64,000 bases of DNA, from the NCBI RefSeq assembly GCF_003268025.1, contig NZ_QLUW01000005.1, forward strand, positions 372,001 to 436,000, written 5' to 3'. Shown here in pieces: positions 17,620 to 26,684 of the stretch. The translations under genes and the position numbers were made by a program. This DNA is from Paenibacillus montanisoli. Lineage in GTDB: Bacteria; Bacillota; Bacilli; Paenibacillales; Paenibacillaceae. The notes under the pieces are model-generated. The model had not been told where the DNA came from, did no database searches, and was given only the letters and a program-made list of their open reading frames with translations. Numbering within the stretch: position 1 is the first letter of the stretch; each line of letters starts with the position of its first letter.

Positions 17620-18300
17620 CTAACCATTTTCGGTCAGACGCCCATTCTTTAAATAAAGAACGCGATCGCATAACGTCAAGACGCGTTCGTCGTGCGTGAC
17701 CATGACCACGCACTTCCCCATCTCCCGTGCTTCGCAAGCTAGCATCTGAACAACATCCATCCCCCTGGAGGCGTCTAGGCTTGCCGTCGGTTCGTCCGCC
17801 AGCAATACAGCCGGGTCCATCATGAGCGCTCTGCCGATTGCGACGCGTTGCCGTTCTCCTCCGGACAGCTTCTCGGGATAAGCGCTGAGACGTTGACTCA
17901 AGCCAAGCTTGTGCAGCAGCCCCCGTGCGCGCCCGGAGGCCCTCGAGTTGTCCATTCCGCCAAGCTTCGCGATCAGCAGCAGCTGTTCTTCCACCTTCAA
18001 ATAAGGAATCAAATTCGCGCTTTGAAAAATAAATCCGAGCTTATGGAGCCGCATGTCGGCAAGCTCCTGCTTCTCTTTACCTATGATCGATTCGCCGTCG
18101 AGCAGCACATCGCCGCCGGTGGGTTCCAGGAGCGCGCCCGCAATGGACAGGAACGTGCTCTTCCCGGAGCCGGAGGGTCCCATAACGGCGACCAGCTCCC
18201 CTTCCGCTACCTGTAAGTTAAGATGATCCAAAACCGTCCGATGCATGCCGCCATCCTCGAAAGTTTGCGTGATATTTCGCAAGATCAACCGGTGTCTCAT
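17620..18300 (-). CDS. hrtA: Heme efflux ABC transporter ATPase HrtA
   Basis: A 226-residue ABC ATPase of the MacB/LolD type: Walker A GPSGSGKST (about 42), signature LSGGERQ (about 143), Walker B LADEPTAS (about 165). I place the start at the ATG at 18298-18300, which overlaps the permease stop (ATGA), rather than a longer reading frame lacking a ribosome site. Size, partner and the adjoining HssRS-like two-component system match the HrtAB exporter, which protects staphylococci and other Gram-positives from toxic heme by expelling it from the membrane. The heme substrate is inferred from the locus. Confidence 0.85.
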   Translation of the reverse strand: MRHRLILRNITQTFEDGGMHRTVLDHLNLQVAEGELVAVMGPSGSGKSTFLSIAGALLEPTGGDVLLDGESIIGKEKQELADMRLHKLGFIFQSANLIPYLKVEEQLLLIAKLGGMDNSRASGRARGLLHKLGLSQRLSAYPEKLSGGERQRVAIGRALMMDPAVLLADEPTASLDASRGMDVVQMLACEAREMGKCVVMVTHDERVLTLCDRVLYLKNGRLTENG

Positions 18301-19436
18301 AGTGCCGACCTCCCGATCGCATCCAAGGGGTCTACTCGGATCACTTTCCAAACGGAAAGCAGGGATCCGATTAGTGACATGACGATAAAGGACCCGCATG
18401 TTAACGCAAGCGTCGAAGCAGGAAGCCGGAACGGCATTCCGCTCGGCAATAACGCTTCAACCGCTTGCACAAGCAGCACGCTGATCATCAGACTGCCTGC
18501 CGACAGGAACAGCACCTGCAGGGTTACGCTTTTCGCCAAATAGACCGTACGCGTACCGATTGCCTTTAAAATACCTAACTGGCTGCTCTTCTGGATCGTG
18601 ATAACATAGAAAAACACCATTAACACAACCGCTGAAATGACAAACAAGAATACGATCATCATCAAGAGAGAGCCCTGCTCTTCTTTGTAGCCGGGGATGG
18701 CCGAAACGGCCGCCGTTTTCGTCACCACTTCAGCGTCCGGCAGCGCAGCCGCAAGCTGTCTGGCCTGATCCGTGTCGCCCTTTACGGCAATCGCGTTATA
18801 GTTCGTGCTGTTGCTGCCTGCCTCTGCCTCTTCAACGCCTCCCGGTCGGACCGCAGCACTCGCCTGAAGCTGTTGCCAATCGCGCCCGCTTATAAAAACA
18901 GCGGGTGAATGGCTAAACGATTCATCGCTGACAAAACCGGCGACTTCCCACTTCAAGCCTGAAGCTTGATCAACGATGACCGTACCGAGACCAACCCCCG
19001 AATCCTTTAATTTGTCGTCCACGATCGCTTGTCCTTCGCTTTGCGAGTCGATGACTGCTCCTTCGGTTACCGCGGGCATCAGCCAGCCTTCCGGCCTCAC
19101 TGCAAGCACCGTCACGTCAAGCTTGGCGGCAGTCCCTTCGGCTGTCACGGTGGTCATTTTAACGCCCAGGGGCTGCACATTCTCCTCGCCTACAATCGTA
19201 CTTGCCCGCTCCGACACCTGTTCTCCGACCAGAGATCGGGTGAAGCGGGCATTAGAATCCTTCTCCATAATAAAATGAGTTGCCTGCCGATTCTGAATCG
19301 AAGCCGCGTTGTCGTAAGCGAGACCCTTTGCAAGCCCGCTTACGAACAGCACGAGAAAGGCGACTAGCAGCATAATGGCTGCGATTAGTGAATAACGGAC
19401 TTTCGCGAATCTCATCTCTCGAATGGCCAGATACAT
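18297..19436 (-). CDS. hrtB: Heme efflux ABC transporter permease HrtB
   Basis: A 379-residue FtsX/MacB-type permease: one N-terminal membrane helix (about 15-37), a large extracytoplasmic domain (about 40-245), then three helices at the C terminus. The end reads like staphylococcal HrtB as I recall it, notably FFYVITIQKSSQLGILKAIG (about 280-300) and VIRVDPLDAIG at the C terminus. It forms the heme export channel with HrtA. GGAGGG precedes the ATG. It lies 66 bases after hssS; a repeat resembling the HssR box lies in that gap. Confidence 0.85.
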   Translation of the reverse strand: MYLAIREMRFAKVRYSLIAAIMLLVAFLVLFVSGLAKGLAYDNAASIQNRQATHFIMEKDSNARFTRSLVGEQVSERASTIVGEENVQPLGVKMTTVTAEGTAAKLDVTVLAVRPEGWLMPAVTEGAVIDSQSEGQAIVDDKLKDSGVGLGTVIVDQASGLKWEVAGFVSDESFSHSPAVFISGRDWQQLQASAAVRPGGVEEAEAGSNSTNYNAIAVKGDTDQARQLAAALPDAEVVTKTAAVSAIPGYKEEQGSLLMMIVFLFVISAVVLMVFFYVITIQKSSQLGILKAIGTRTVYLAKSVTLQVLFLSAGSLMISVLLVQAVEALLPSGMPFRLPASTLALTCGSFIVMSLIGSLLSVWKVIRVDPLDAIGRSAL

Positions 19437-19463
19437 TGCGCTTCCCTCCTTCTTAATGATTTC

Positions 19464-19496
19464 AGTGTAGGAAGCGAAAATGAACGGCGCATGAAT
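19464..19496 (-). promoter_or_regulatory. Candidate HssR box and hrtBA promoter
   Basis: On the minus strand ATTCATGCG-CC-GTTCATTTT (19496-19477) forms a direct repeat with an 11-base period. The box reported for S. aureus HssR is GTTCATATT-N2-GTTCATATT, so the proximal half matches 8 of 9 and the distal half 5 of 9. A TACACT -10 candidate (19464-19469) lies 7 bases further on, putting the box over the -35 region as usual for this regulator class. The comparison is from memory of the published site. Confidence 0.5.
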
Positions 19497-19502
19497 AACA
19501 AA

Positions 19503-20882
19503 TTACAATTGGGGAAGCGTCAACGTAAAGCGCGTGCCTGTCCCAGGCGAGCTGCTGACCTCGATCTTGCCCTCGTGCAGCTGCACGATTTTTTTGACAA
19601 TGGCCAGGCCAAGGCCGGTTCGGCCCGAAGCCCGCTCACGAGCGCGGTCGACACGATAGAACCGGTCGAACAGAAACGGCAAATGCTCAGGATCGATACC
19701 TTCTCCCGTATCCTCAATGAAAATGGTCGTATGCGATGGCAATTGCTCCGCACGGACTTCAATGCTACTGCCCGGCGGAATATGGTTGACCGCATTACCC
19801 AGCAGATTCATCCACACCTGCATTAACAGCACCTCATCGCCATAGATCGCGACGGACTCCGGTACTGACAGTTTAATCAGCAGTTCCTTCTCCTGCAGCT
19901 GCCATTGCAGCACCCGCACGGCTTGACGAATGTGGTTGCGCAAGGAGAATACCTTTTTGTTCAGCGCCTCCGCTCCCTGATCCAATGAGGAGAGCGTGAG
20001 CAGCTGCTTGCCCAGCATAGAGAGGTGCCGGCTTTCCGCTTCGATGATGGCGGCATACCGCTCGCGTTCCTCCTTCGGCAGCTCCTGCTTGGCCAATACG
20101 TTCGCAAAGCCCTGGATGGAGGTGAGCGGTGATTGGATTTCATGTGACACATTGGCTACGAACTGCTGTCGCGCCTGATCGACGCGTTCCAGTTCCCGGC
20201 TCATGATCATAAAATGACCGGCAAGCTGGCCGATTTCATCGCGTCTTCTTGTCGGCAGGCGAAGGTTATAGTTGCCTTGGGCGATACGTTTGGTCGCCTC
20301 CGTTAGCCTTGTAATCGGCTTGACCAGATAGCGTGTACTGATCAAAAAGAGCACTATGCTTATGATGACGGTCAACAGCCCGATCAAGGCAAAGAAGATG
20401 CGCAGCTCCCCAAACTGCAGCAGCACATCCGGCCGCATGAATAGCGCAAACCTCTTATCGGATGGCTGGATGAGAACGCCTACCGTGTTGCTTAACCGGT
20501 TTTCGAAGAAGCCGGAGATAAACGGCTCATTCGGAAACTGTGCCACACCGTGATAGACGTCCCCGTTCAGGACGTGCGCGACAATCTGCTTGTCCAGATC
20601 CTGCTGGCGAAATCGCTGCCCGTAGAAATGCGCCTCGCCCTGCCCATCCGTTACATAAATCTCGTACCCTAAGGAGGCCGCATTTTGCAGATACCGCTCC
20701 ATCGCGTCAGGCTCCGACTCGATAAACAACTTCATCTGTTCGGCAATGCCAACCAGCTTCTCATCGTTATAAGGCTTTAGCTTGATATGATAGTAGATGT
20801 TAGACGTTAGAAACCCGAGCATGCTGCTGGCGAGGATGACTGCTAGCGTAATGAGAAATACCCGAAAGTACAGCGACTTCAC
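19503..20882 (-). CDS. hssS: Heme-sensing histidine kinase HssS
   Basis: A 459-residue sensor kinase, the same length class as S. aureus HssS (457). Two membrane helices (about 8-30 and 165-187) bracket an extracytoplasmic sensor domain; a HAMP domain, HisKA with NVSHEIQSPLTS (His near 245) and an HATPase domain (DTGEGIDPEHLPFLFDRFYR, TGLGLAIVK) follow. The sensor domain shares recognisable spots with HssS (YYHIKLKPYND, FYGQRFRQQDL, a GFFEN turn and FMRPD). It senses membrane heme and phosphorylates HssR. Its start overlaps the hssR stop. Confidence 0.85.
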   Translation of the reverse strand: MKSLYFRVFLITLAVILASSMLGFLTSNIYYHIKLKPYNDEKLVGIAEQMKLFIESEPDAMERYLQNAASLGYEIYVTDGQGEAHFYGQRFRQQDLDKQIVAHVLNGDVYHGVAQFPNEPFISGFFENRLSNTVGVLIQPSDKRFALFMRPDVLLQFGELRIFFALIGLLTVIISIVLFLISTRYLVKPITRLTEATKRIAQGNYNLRLPTRRRDEIGQLAGHFMIMSRELERVDQARQQFVANVSHEIQSPLTSIQGFANVLAKQELPKEERERYAAIIEAESRHLSMLGKQLLTLSSLDQGAEALNKKVFSLRNHIRQAVRVLQWQLQEKELLIKLSVPESVAIYGDEVLLMQVWMNLLGNAVNHIPPGSSIEVRAEQLPSHTTIFIEDTGEGIDPEHLPFLFDRFYRVDRARERASGRTGLGLAIVKKIVQLHEGKIEVSSSPGTGTRFTLTLPQL

Positions 20883-21559
20883 TTGCCTCTCACCTCTATC
20901 TTGTAGCCGATACCGCGTACTGTCTGAATGGTGAAGTCATCGGCATAATTGGCGAAGCGCTGACGCAGCCGCTTGATATGGACATCAACCGTCCGGTCAT
21001 CCCCCTCGTAGTCCGCTCCCCATACGAGACGAATCAAATCTTCGCGGGAAAATAGACGTCCCGGATATTGCGCAAGCTGCGCAAGCAGCTCGAATTCTTT
21101 CATCGGCAGCAGCAGGACCGATTGGCCGTCGGATACCTCAATGTTTTGAAGGTCAATGGTAATGCGATTCATCCGGATCGTATCGCTGGATATCCGGTTA
21201 TAGCGGCGGAACAGCGCCTTTACCCGGAAGAGGAGCTCTTCCGGCTCGAAAGGCTTGGTCACATAATCGTCGGTCCCCCTAAGATAACCCTGCTCCTTGT
21301 CGGGCAGCTGATCCTTGGCCGTAAGCATTATGATCGGGATATCGAATTGCTGCCGAATATGCCCGCACAGCTCAAAGCCATCCATATACGGCATCATGAC
21401 ATCAAGAATAGCCAAGTCAATCGGTGACCGATTCATGACCTTAATCGCCTCAGCCCCATCCTGTGCTTCATGCACTTGGTATCCTTCACGGGTCATGACA
21501 AAACGGACCAACGCTCTAATATTCGGGTCATCATCAGCCAGCAGCACATGCTTCATCAT
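20879..21559 (-). CDS. hssR: Heme response regulator HssR
   Basis: A 226-residue OmpR/PhoB-type response regulator: receiver with DDD at 9-11, phospho-acceptor Asp53, and the [15 protein letters not shown] segment, then a winged-helix domain containing DYEGDDRTVDVHIKRLRQRF. The last segment and [11 protein letters not shown] are shared with S. aureus HssR. It should activate hrtBA. In staphylococci hssRS and hrtAB are divergent; here all four run in one direction as hssR-hssS-hrtB-hrtA, so the regulator and exporter may also be co-transcribed. Confidence 0.85.
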   Translation of the reverse strand: MMKHVLLADDDPNIRALVRFVMTREGYQVHEAQDGAEAIKVMNRSPIDLAILDVMMPYMDGFELCGHIRQQFDIPIIMLTAKDQLPDKEQGYLRGTDDYVTKPFEPEELLFRVKALFRRYNRISSDTIRMNRITIDLQNIEVSDGQSVLLLPMKEFELLAQLAQYPGRLFSREDLIRLVWGADYEGDDRTVDVHIKRLRQRFANYADDFTIQTVRGIGYKIEVRGK

Positions 21560-21646
21560 TACTATCTCCCGTACCCCAAATTTTCTATATTATAAACCGA
21601 AAGATACGGCGATTGCACAGTACGGCAAATCCATCCGAGCATACAA

Positions 21647-21673
21647 CAAACCACTCCATATGGAGTGGTTTGA
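21647..21673 (-). terminator. Terminator of the ECF sigma operon
   Basis: Perfect CAAACCACTCC / GGAGTGGTTTG hairpin with a 4-base loop, ten bases past the stop of the anti-sigma-like gene. Confidence 0.75.
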
Positions 21674-21681
21674 CAAAACCC

Positions 21682-22302
21682 TTATTTTTGCGGCGCCATA
21701 TTGTTGTAAATGCGCGTTGCATTTACTTTCCCCGTGCTTACATCATCCGACGTGAATCCGGATACGATGTTGCCGACTTTGAATTCTTTTTGCAGCAGCT
21801 CATCGGACGGTTCAGCGGCTGTCGGACCGTCTATGCCCATGATGGTTTCCGGCGTAACGGTTACCCACAAATCGCCAACCTTGAAGCTTTTGCCGTCCGC
21901 GCTTACTTCCGAAATAACACCGTCAATATTGACGCGCACTTTACCCATGATAGGAGGCTTCGTCGCTTCAGCCGGTGTCTCGGATGGAGTCGTGGCCGCA
22001 GGCGCGGTCGCAGGCGCATTCGATGCCGTTTCCGTTGGCGTTGGTGTCGGCGTTGGCGCCGGCGCATTTTGACTCATCGCGTAAATGCCGATCGATAATA
22101 CCGCGCACGCCGCGATGCCGACAGTCCAACCTGTTAACTTTCTTTTCATTGTTTTTTCCATGTGCATGCTCTCCTTTAGATTCGTTTTATTAGGTTGCGT
22201 TGTTTTCTCCATTTCCAGCATCAGCTTTTGATAAGTCGCCTCTTTGAAGTCCTCGCTGGTTTTTACATGGGACATCGCGGATTTATAAACAGATTTCTTC
22301 AT
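21682..22302 (-). CDS. Membrane-anchored protein, probable anti-sigma factor
   Basis: A 206-residue single-pass protein. The N-terminal 55 residues are cytoplasmic, charged and helical; one membrane helix follows (LTGWTVGIAACAVLSIGIYAM, about 55-75), then an extracytoplasmic Pro/Thr linker (a PTPTPT run and Ala/Thr/Pro repeats, about 80-118) and a C-terminal beta-rich domain of about 85 residues (VRVNIDGVISEVSADGKSFKV onward) that looks OB-like. It starts inside the end of the ECF sigma gene, with GGAGG 8 bases before the ATG, so the pair is coupled. Anti-sigma function is inferred from topology and context; there is no zinc-binding HxxxCxxC motif. Confidence 0.7.
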   Translation of the reverse strand: MKKSVYKSAMSHVKTSEDFKEATYQKLMLEMEKTTQPNKTNLKESMHMEKTMKRKLTGWTVGIAACAVLSIGIYAMSQNAPAPTPTPTPTETASNAPATAPAATTPSETPAEATKPPIMGKVRVNIDGVISEVSADGKSFKVGDLWVTVTPETIMGIDGPTAAEPSDELLQKEFKVGNIVSGFTSDDVSTGKVNATRIYNNMAPQK

Positions 22303-22780
22303 CCTCCAGGCCTCCGATCTTCTCTTTTAAGAGCTGTCGTCCTCTGGCAAGCCATGTTCCTACCGTTGCAGGCTTGGCCTGCAGAATAACCGCAATTTCC
22401 TGGATCGAATATCCCTCGTAGTAATGCAGATGAATTGGAATGCGATATTTCTTGTCCAAAGCGAGTACGCTATGCAAGACCTCATTCTCTTCCTTCGGGA
22501 GGTAGCTCAGGTCTTCGGGAACCGGGTTTCTGCTTTTGAACCATCCGGCTTTCAGCATGTTTTTGCTTTTATTGATGGTCGTTCGGATCAGCCACGCTTT
22601 TTCATGTTCGCTGTTTTCAAATACAGGGCGTTTTTGCAAATAGGCGAGAAAAACGTCCTGCGCCACTTCTTCCGCGTCCGTTATATTTTTCAAATAGGCA
22701 AAGGCGACTTTGATCATGCTTTGCGAATATAAATCCAAGGCCCTTCGTACAGATTCATTGAGCTCATATGAATTGTACAC
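22283..22780 (-). CDS. ECF-type RNA polymerase sigma factor
   Basis: A 165-residue sigma-70 family protein with region 2 (SMIKVAFAYLKNITDAEEVAQDVFLAYLQ, about 20-50) and region 4 (VLHSVLALDKKYRIPIHLHYYEGYSIQEIAVIL, about 100-135) joined by a short linker: the ECF layout. The GTG at 22778-22780 is chosen because AAAGGGGG precedes it by 7 bases; a longer frame from 22798 has no site. Its target promoters are unknown; such genes usually activate their own operon. It is followed by the anti-sigma-like gene with a 20-base overlap. Confidence 0.9.
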   Translation of the reverse strand: MYNSYELNESVRRALDLYSQSMIKVAFAYLKNITDAEEVAQDVFLAYLQKRPVFENSEHEKAWLIRTTINKSKNMLKAGWFKSRNPVPEDLSYLPKEENEVLHSVLALDKKYRIPIHLHYYEGYSIQEIAVILQAKPATVGTWLARGRQLLKEKIGGLEDEEICL

Positions 22781-22954
22781 CTCGGCACCCCCTTTCACTT
22801 TAAATACAACTCAGCGCCCAATTATTTTTCATGGCGGCCAATTTTTTTTAAAAGCTCTCATTTCAAACGCCTACATAGCAGTAGACGCAAGAAAGCCCGC
22901 AAATTATTGCAATGGCGAACATGTAAATAAGTCCAACCCTGAGCGAAAACGCCA

Positions 22955-23004
22955 AAAAGGCAAGTTCCCGTACCCGCATGCGGGATTGGGAACTTGCCTT
23001 TTAG
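22955..23004 (-). terminator. helD terminator
   Basis: Long inverted repeat AAAGGCAAGTTCCC / GGGAACTTGCCTTT with a further small stem in the loop; T-rich on the minus strand after the stem. It lies about 35 bases past the helD stop. Confidence 0.8.
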
Positions 23005-23035
23005 ATTACGCTTGGGCTTCTTGCTCATTTGATCC

Positions 23036-25465
23036 TCATTGCCTGACCTCGTACAAAGACGATTCCAGTGCTTGAATGAATGGCGTCCACTCTCCTGCCG
23101 CATAGAGCCGGAGCCGATGCATGGCGCGCGTGCACGCCGTGTAGAAGAGCTTGCGCTCGTTTTCCCGGTTGTACGTCAGGGAAGAAGCATCGTAGATCAG
23201 CGCGGCATCGAATTCAACGCCCTTCGCGAGATACGCGGGGATCACCAGCGTGCCTTTCTCGAAGATTGGCGTCTTCTTCGTTACAAGCTTCAGGTCCTGA
23301 CAGTCCTGGGCAGTCAGGAGCTCAAATGCATCATTGCCCTCGGCCGCCGTTTTCGTAATCACGGCGATAGATGCGAAGCCTTCCGCCTGAAGGGCCGCAA
23401 GATCCTCCGCTATTCGCGCTGCCAGCTGCTCTCTGCTGCCCGCCTTCGAGAGGAGCGGCTTTTTCCCGTTTCTGTCGAACGGTATGATTTCCTTGCCGCC
23501 TGGCAGCAGCGGCTTCGTAAACTCGACAATCTCGCGGGTTGACCGATAACTGCGAACAAGGCGAATCAGGCTCGTTTCCGACTCGCCGTAGAGCCGGATT
23601 AGCGGCGAATCCGCGCCGTGCAATTCCGTCGCCTGAGTGAAAATGGCCTGGCTGAAATCGCCGAGTACCGTCATGCGGGCACGAGGGAACAGTTTTTTGA
23701 GAAATTCGTATTGAAACATGGAGTAATCCTGGCCCTCATCGACGAAAATATGCCGTACCTCCGTATTCGTCCGAACGCCTTCAACTAGCTCCTTTAAGTA
23801 CAGGTACGGGGTCGCATCCTCATAGAACAGCTCTAGCCGGCCCAGCTTCTCCTTGGTTTGCCCGCAGATTTCCGGCCAAAGCTCGGGCACCAAGGACTCA
23901 TCCGTCATCCTCCGGTAGGCCTCTTCCTCGCTGAACAGCTGAACATACAGCCCTGCCATATCGATGAACAGCATCCGCTTCACGCTTCGCCTCAGCGGTT
24001 TAAAATGCTCCTTCACAATCATGCGCCGCAGCATTCCTTCCTCCCGCTCCGCAAAATCGAAGTCGCCTTCGTCCCGACGGCTCTTGCCGTTCATCCTCTC
24101 TCGGGCTTCTTCATAAAGTTCGGCGAAATCAAAGACGCCCCGTTCTTTGTGCAGCTGGTTATAAACCTCGGCGTACTGCTCTTTATCGAGATAGTTGAGT
24201 TCTTCCTGTACCCATAGCGCCTCCTGCTCCTTTCGCTCCAGCAAGGTCAGCTTCTTCAGCAGCCACTCTTGCAGTTGAGCGACGCGGTTGGCCAAGAGAA
24301 TAGAGGAATCATAGCTGTAAAACTGGGTTTTCATTTGTTCTGCCGTAATCAGATCGCGGTCCCGCAAACGAATGCCGTTAAACCGCATGCCCTCTTGCCC
24401 CAACCACTCCGCATAATGCTGGAGAGCCTGAAGGAAGTCCGCAGATGCTTTGTATTGGATCCCATTCAGCCGGGCCTCGTACCCTTGCGACGATTGCTCG
24501 GTCAGCACGTATTCGATTTGATCGAACGAATCCTCTAGAGACCATGTCGTGCCGACCCCGTATTCCAGGTACTCCTGGAACGTCGTCTGCTGCATGTTTT
24601 CTTCGCCGAGCTCGGGAAGCACCGTGGATACATAGCTATTAAACATCGGATTAGGGGAAAAGAGCACGATTTGATCGGCCTTGAGCCGATCCCTGTGTTT
24701 GTACAGCAAGTACGCCACACGCTGCAGAGCCGCAGAAGTCTTTCCGCTGCCGGCCACCCCCTGCACGATGAGCATCCGGCTTTTGTCCTCTCGGATAATG
24801 GCGTTTTGCTCCTTTTGGATGGTTGCCACGATGCTCTTCATCTCGTTGTCCGCGCCCTGACCGAGCGCTTGCTGCAGCAATTCGTCGCCGATCGTTACAC
24901 TCGTATCGAACACGTTCTGAAGCTGGCCCTCGCGGATCTGGTACTGCCGTTTCAGCTCCATCGTTCCTGTGACGCGTCCGCCCTGCGTGTCAAATCCGGC
25001 TGATCCAGGGGAATAGTCGTAGTACATGCTCGCAATTGGCGTACGCCAGTCGTAGATAAGAAAGCTCATGCCATCCGTATCGACGAAGGAGGATACGCCG
25101 ATATAGACCTGCTCGCTGAAGTCCAGTCCATCCTCACGGAAATCGATGCGCCCAAAGTAGGGCGACGACAGCAGCCGTTTCATGTTTTTCCATTGCTGCA
25201 TGCGCTGCCGGTGGCTGCGCTCCCGTTCGGATAACAACGCCTCCTGCTGCTTGATGCTATAAAAAGTCTCTTCTATGTCTTCTTCCGTGCTCGTGTTGAC
25301 CGTAACTTCTTCCCAAAAGCGTTTGCGGATGTCCACCGCCTGATCGTGCAGTCCCGTCACTTCCGGCTCCAGCTCGGAGATTCTTGCTTGCAGCTTATCC
25401 GTAACCAGCTCCAGCCGCTCCTGTTCTTGCTTCCAATCATTCGCGTTTATCATTCTCCTTAACAT
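23036..25465 (-). CDS. helD: HelD-family RNA polymerase-recycling ATPase
   Basis: An 809-residue UvrD-like superfamily 1 protein. It begins with a long charged coiled-coil region (about 1-100), which in HelD inserts into the RNA polymerase secondary channel. The split motor domain follows: Walker A GVAGSGKTS (about 236), the Walker B region DEGQDYS (about 575), LVRSYRST, and a C-terminal TACTRAMHRLRLY motif. The segment FLIYDWRTPIASMYYDY before the motor is a HelD hallmark. HelD releases stalled RNA polymerase from DNA and helps recycle it. Length is close to B. subtilis HelD (774). Start could also be the ATG four codons inside. Confidence 0.92.
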   Translation of the reverse strand: MLRRMINANDWKQEQERLELVTDKLQARISELEPEVTGLHDQAVDIRKRFWEEVTVNTSTEEDIEETFYSIKQQEALLSERERSHRQRMQQWKNMKRLLSSPYFGRIDFREDGLDFSEQVYIGVSSFVDTDGMSFLIYDWRTPIASMYYDYSPGSAGFDTQGGRVTGTMELKRQYQIREGQLQNVFDTSVTIGDELLQQALGQGADNEMKSIVATIQKEQNAIIREDKSRMLIVQGVAGSGKTSAALQRVAYLLYKHRDRLKADQIVLFSPNPMFNSYVSTVLPELGEENMQQTTFQEYLEYGVGTTWSLEDSFDQIEYVLTEQSSQGYEARLNGIQYKASADFLQALQHYAEWLGQEGMRFNGIRLRDRDLITAEQMKTQFYSYDSSILLANRVAQLQEWLLKKLTLLERKEQEALWVQEELNYLDKEQYAEVYNQLHKERGVFDFAELYEEARERMNGKSRRDEGDFDFAEREEGMLRRMIVKEHFKPLRRSVKRMLFIDMAGLYVQLFSEEEAYRRMTDESLVPELWPEICGQTKEKLGRLELFYEDATPYLYLKELVEGVRTNTEVRHIFVDEGQDYSMFQYEFLKKLFPRARMTVLGDFSQAIFTQATELHGADSPLIRLYGESETSLIRLVRSYRSTREIVEFTKPLLPGGKEIIPFDRNGKKPLLSKAGSREQLAARIAEDLAALQAEGFASIAVITKTAAEGNDAFELLTAQDCQDLKLVTKKTPIFEKGTLVIPAYLAKGVEFDAALIYDASSLTYNRENERKLFYTACTRAMHRLRLYAAGEWTPFIQALESSLYEVRQ

Positions 25466-25636
25466 GCCCCTTTCAAAATGAAATCAGAAGAAAAAGAACA
25501 TTTGACAATCCGAGCAGCAATGTGGTAAGATTAAAGTGTAGATAAAATGCAATAATTATGATCATTTACAAAAAAGTAAACAGCAGTTCTCTAACTTTAT
25601 CACAAGCGCTCATTTTGTGCAATTCTTTATATCAAA

Positions 25637-25667
25637 GAGCCCGGCAAGGTTGCCGGGCTCCTTTTTC
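25637..25667. terminator. Bidirectional terminator of the TerC-family gene
   Basis: Perfect 11-bp hairpin GAGCCCGGCAA / TTGCCGGGCTC followed by CTTTTT; it lies 27 bases past the stop of the minus-strand TerC-family gene. Confidence 0.8.
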
Positions 25668-25693
25668 ATTTATGGGCAGTCCTTATGCGGGAC

Positions 25694-26473
25694 CTACACT
25701 TGTTGATCTGCCTGCGATTGTTTTTTATTCGCCGGCGCAAACCATCCAAGAAGGGCTATCGCGACCAGTACGCCATAGAAGATCAGCGACCAGCCTGTGC
25801 TATGCGGGAAATCATGATCTAACACACCGATGTCTTCATGTGCAAGGGTAATCACGGCGAGCTTTACGCCAACCCAAGCCACGATTGCATACGCCGTGGT
25901 TTCTAGAGCAGGTCGCTCCCCAAGCAGCTTTACAAACCAGGCAGCCGCGAATTTGATCAGGACAAGCCCAGCGATTCCGCCAAGCAAGACAACTATGAAT
26001 TGTCCTCCGTCCATCCCTCCGAACTCATCAAGCGGCGAATCCGGAAGACCCAGCGCGAGCGCTACCGCGGCAAGAATCGAATCAATCGCAAAGGCAAGAT
26101 CCGCAATAGCGATTTTCCCCACGGTTGGCCAGAAGCCATTTCCTGCGGCATCCTTCTTTAATTCCTTTTGATTGTTCTCGTTCTCTTTGCCGAAGCGCGC
26201 CTTGATGATGTGCTTTAGCCCGAGATATAGAAGATAAGCGGCTCCAATCGCCTGAATTTGCCAGACATTCGCAATAAACGAGATCGCAAACAGAGCGGCG
26301 AATCGGAATACGAAAGCCATAATGATTCCGTAATTGATGGCTTTCTTCTTCTGTTCATCCGGCAAATGCTTAGCGATAACCGCCAAAACAAGAGCATTAT
26401 CCGCCGATAGCAAGCCTTCCAAACCGATAAGTATCAATAAAGCCCATGCATACTCCAGCCAAAGTGACTCCAA
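25694..26473 (-). CDS. TerC-family membrane protein (YceF/YkoY-like)
   Basis: A 259-residue polytopic protein with about seven membrane helices. It has the two TerC signature segments with acidic residues inside helices: GLEGLLSADNALVLAV (about 16-31) and IADLAFAIDSILAAVALALGLP (about 120-141). The Bacillus homologues YceF and YkoY export manganese and supply it to secreted enzymes, so a manganese role is likely. I use the TTG at 26471-26473, with GGGGGAG 8 bases upstream; a longer frame to 26602 has no such site and would add a non-conserved extension. No yybP-ykoY manganese riboswitch is recognisable upstream. Confidence 0.88.
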   Translation of the reverse strand: MESLWLEYAWALLILIGLEGLLSADNALVLAVIAKHLPDEQKKKAINYGIIMAFVFRFAALFAISFIANVWQIQAIGAAYLLYLGLKHIIKARFGKENENNQKELKKDAAGNGFWPTVGKIAIADLAFAIDSILAAVALALGLPDSPLDEFGGMDGGQFIVVLLGGIAGLVLIKFAAAWFVKLLGERPALETTAYAIVAWVGVKLAVITLAHEDIGVLDHDFPHSTGWSLIFYGVLVAIALLGWFAPANKKQSQADQQV

Positions 26474-26684
26474 CTTGAATTCTCCCCCTACATCCGTGTT
26501 AAATTGGACAACGTTATGTTTCGCTTGACCATCAATAGATATACGAAATAACCTGCCTATGGAGTTCAAATTTTTTCCGAGCTTCTCAATTGACTCCTTC
26601 ACCTCATAGGACTCATTTTCTATGATATAATCCTAAAAGGTAGACTTTGAGAAATCATTGACTGATCATATGGAGGTAGTCCTA

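Noticed and set aside
22020..22070. Short direct repeats in DNA
   Set aside because: They encode the Pro/Thr linker of the anti-sigma-like protein and reflect low-complexity coding sequence.
26474..26684. Possible yybP-ykoY manganese riboswitch before the TerC-family gene
   Set aside because: The conserved riboswitch core could not be found on the minus strand here, although the family makes it plausible.
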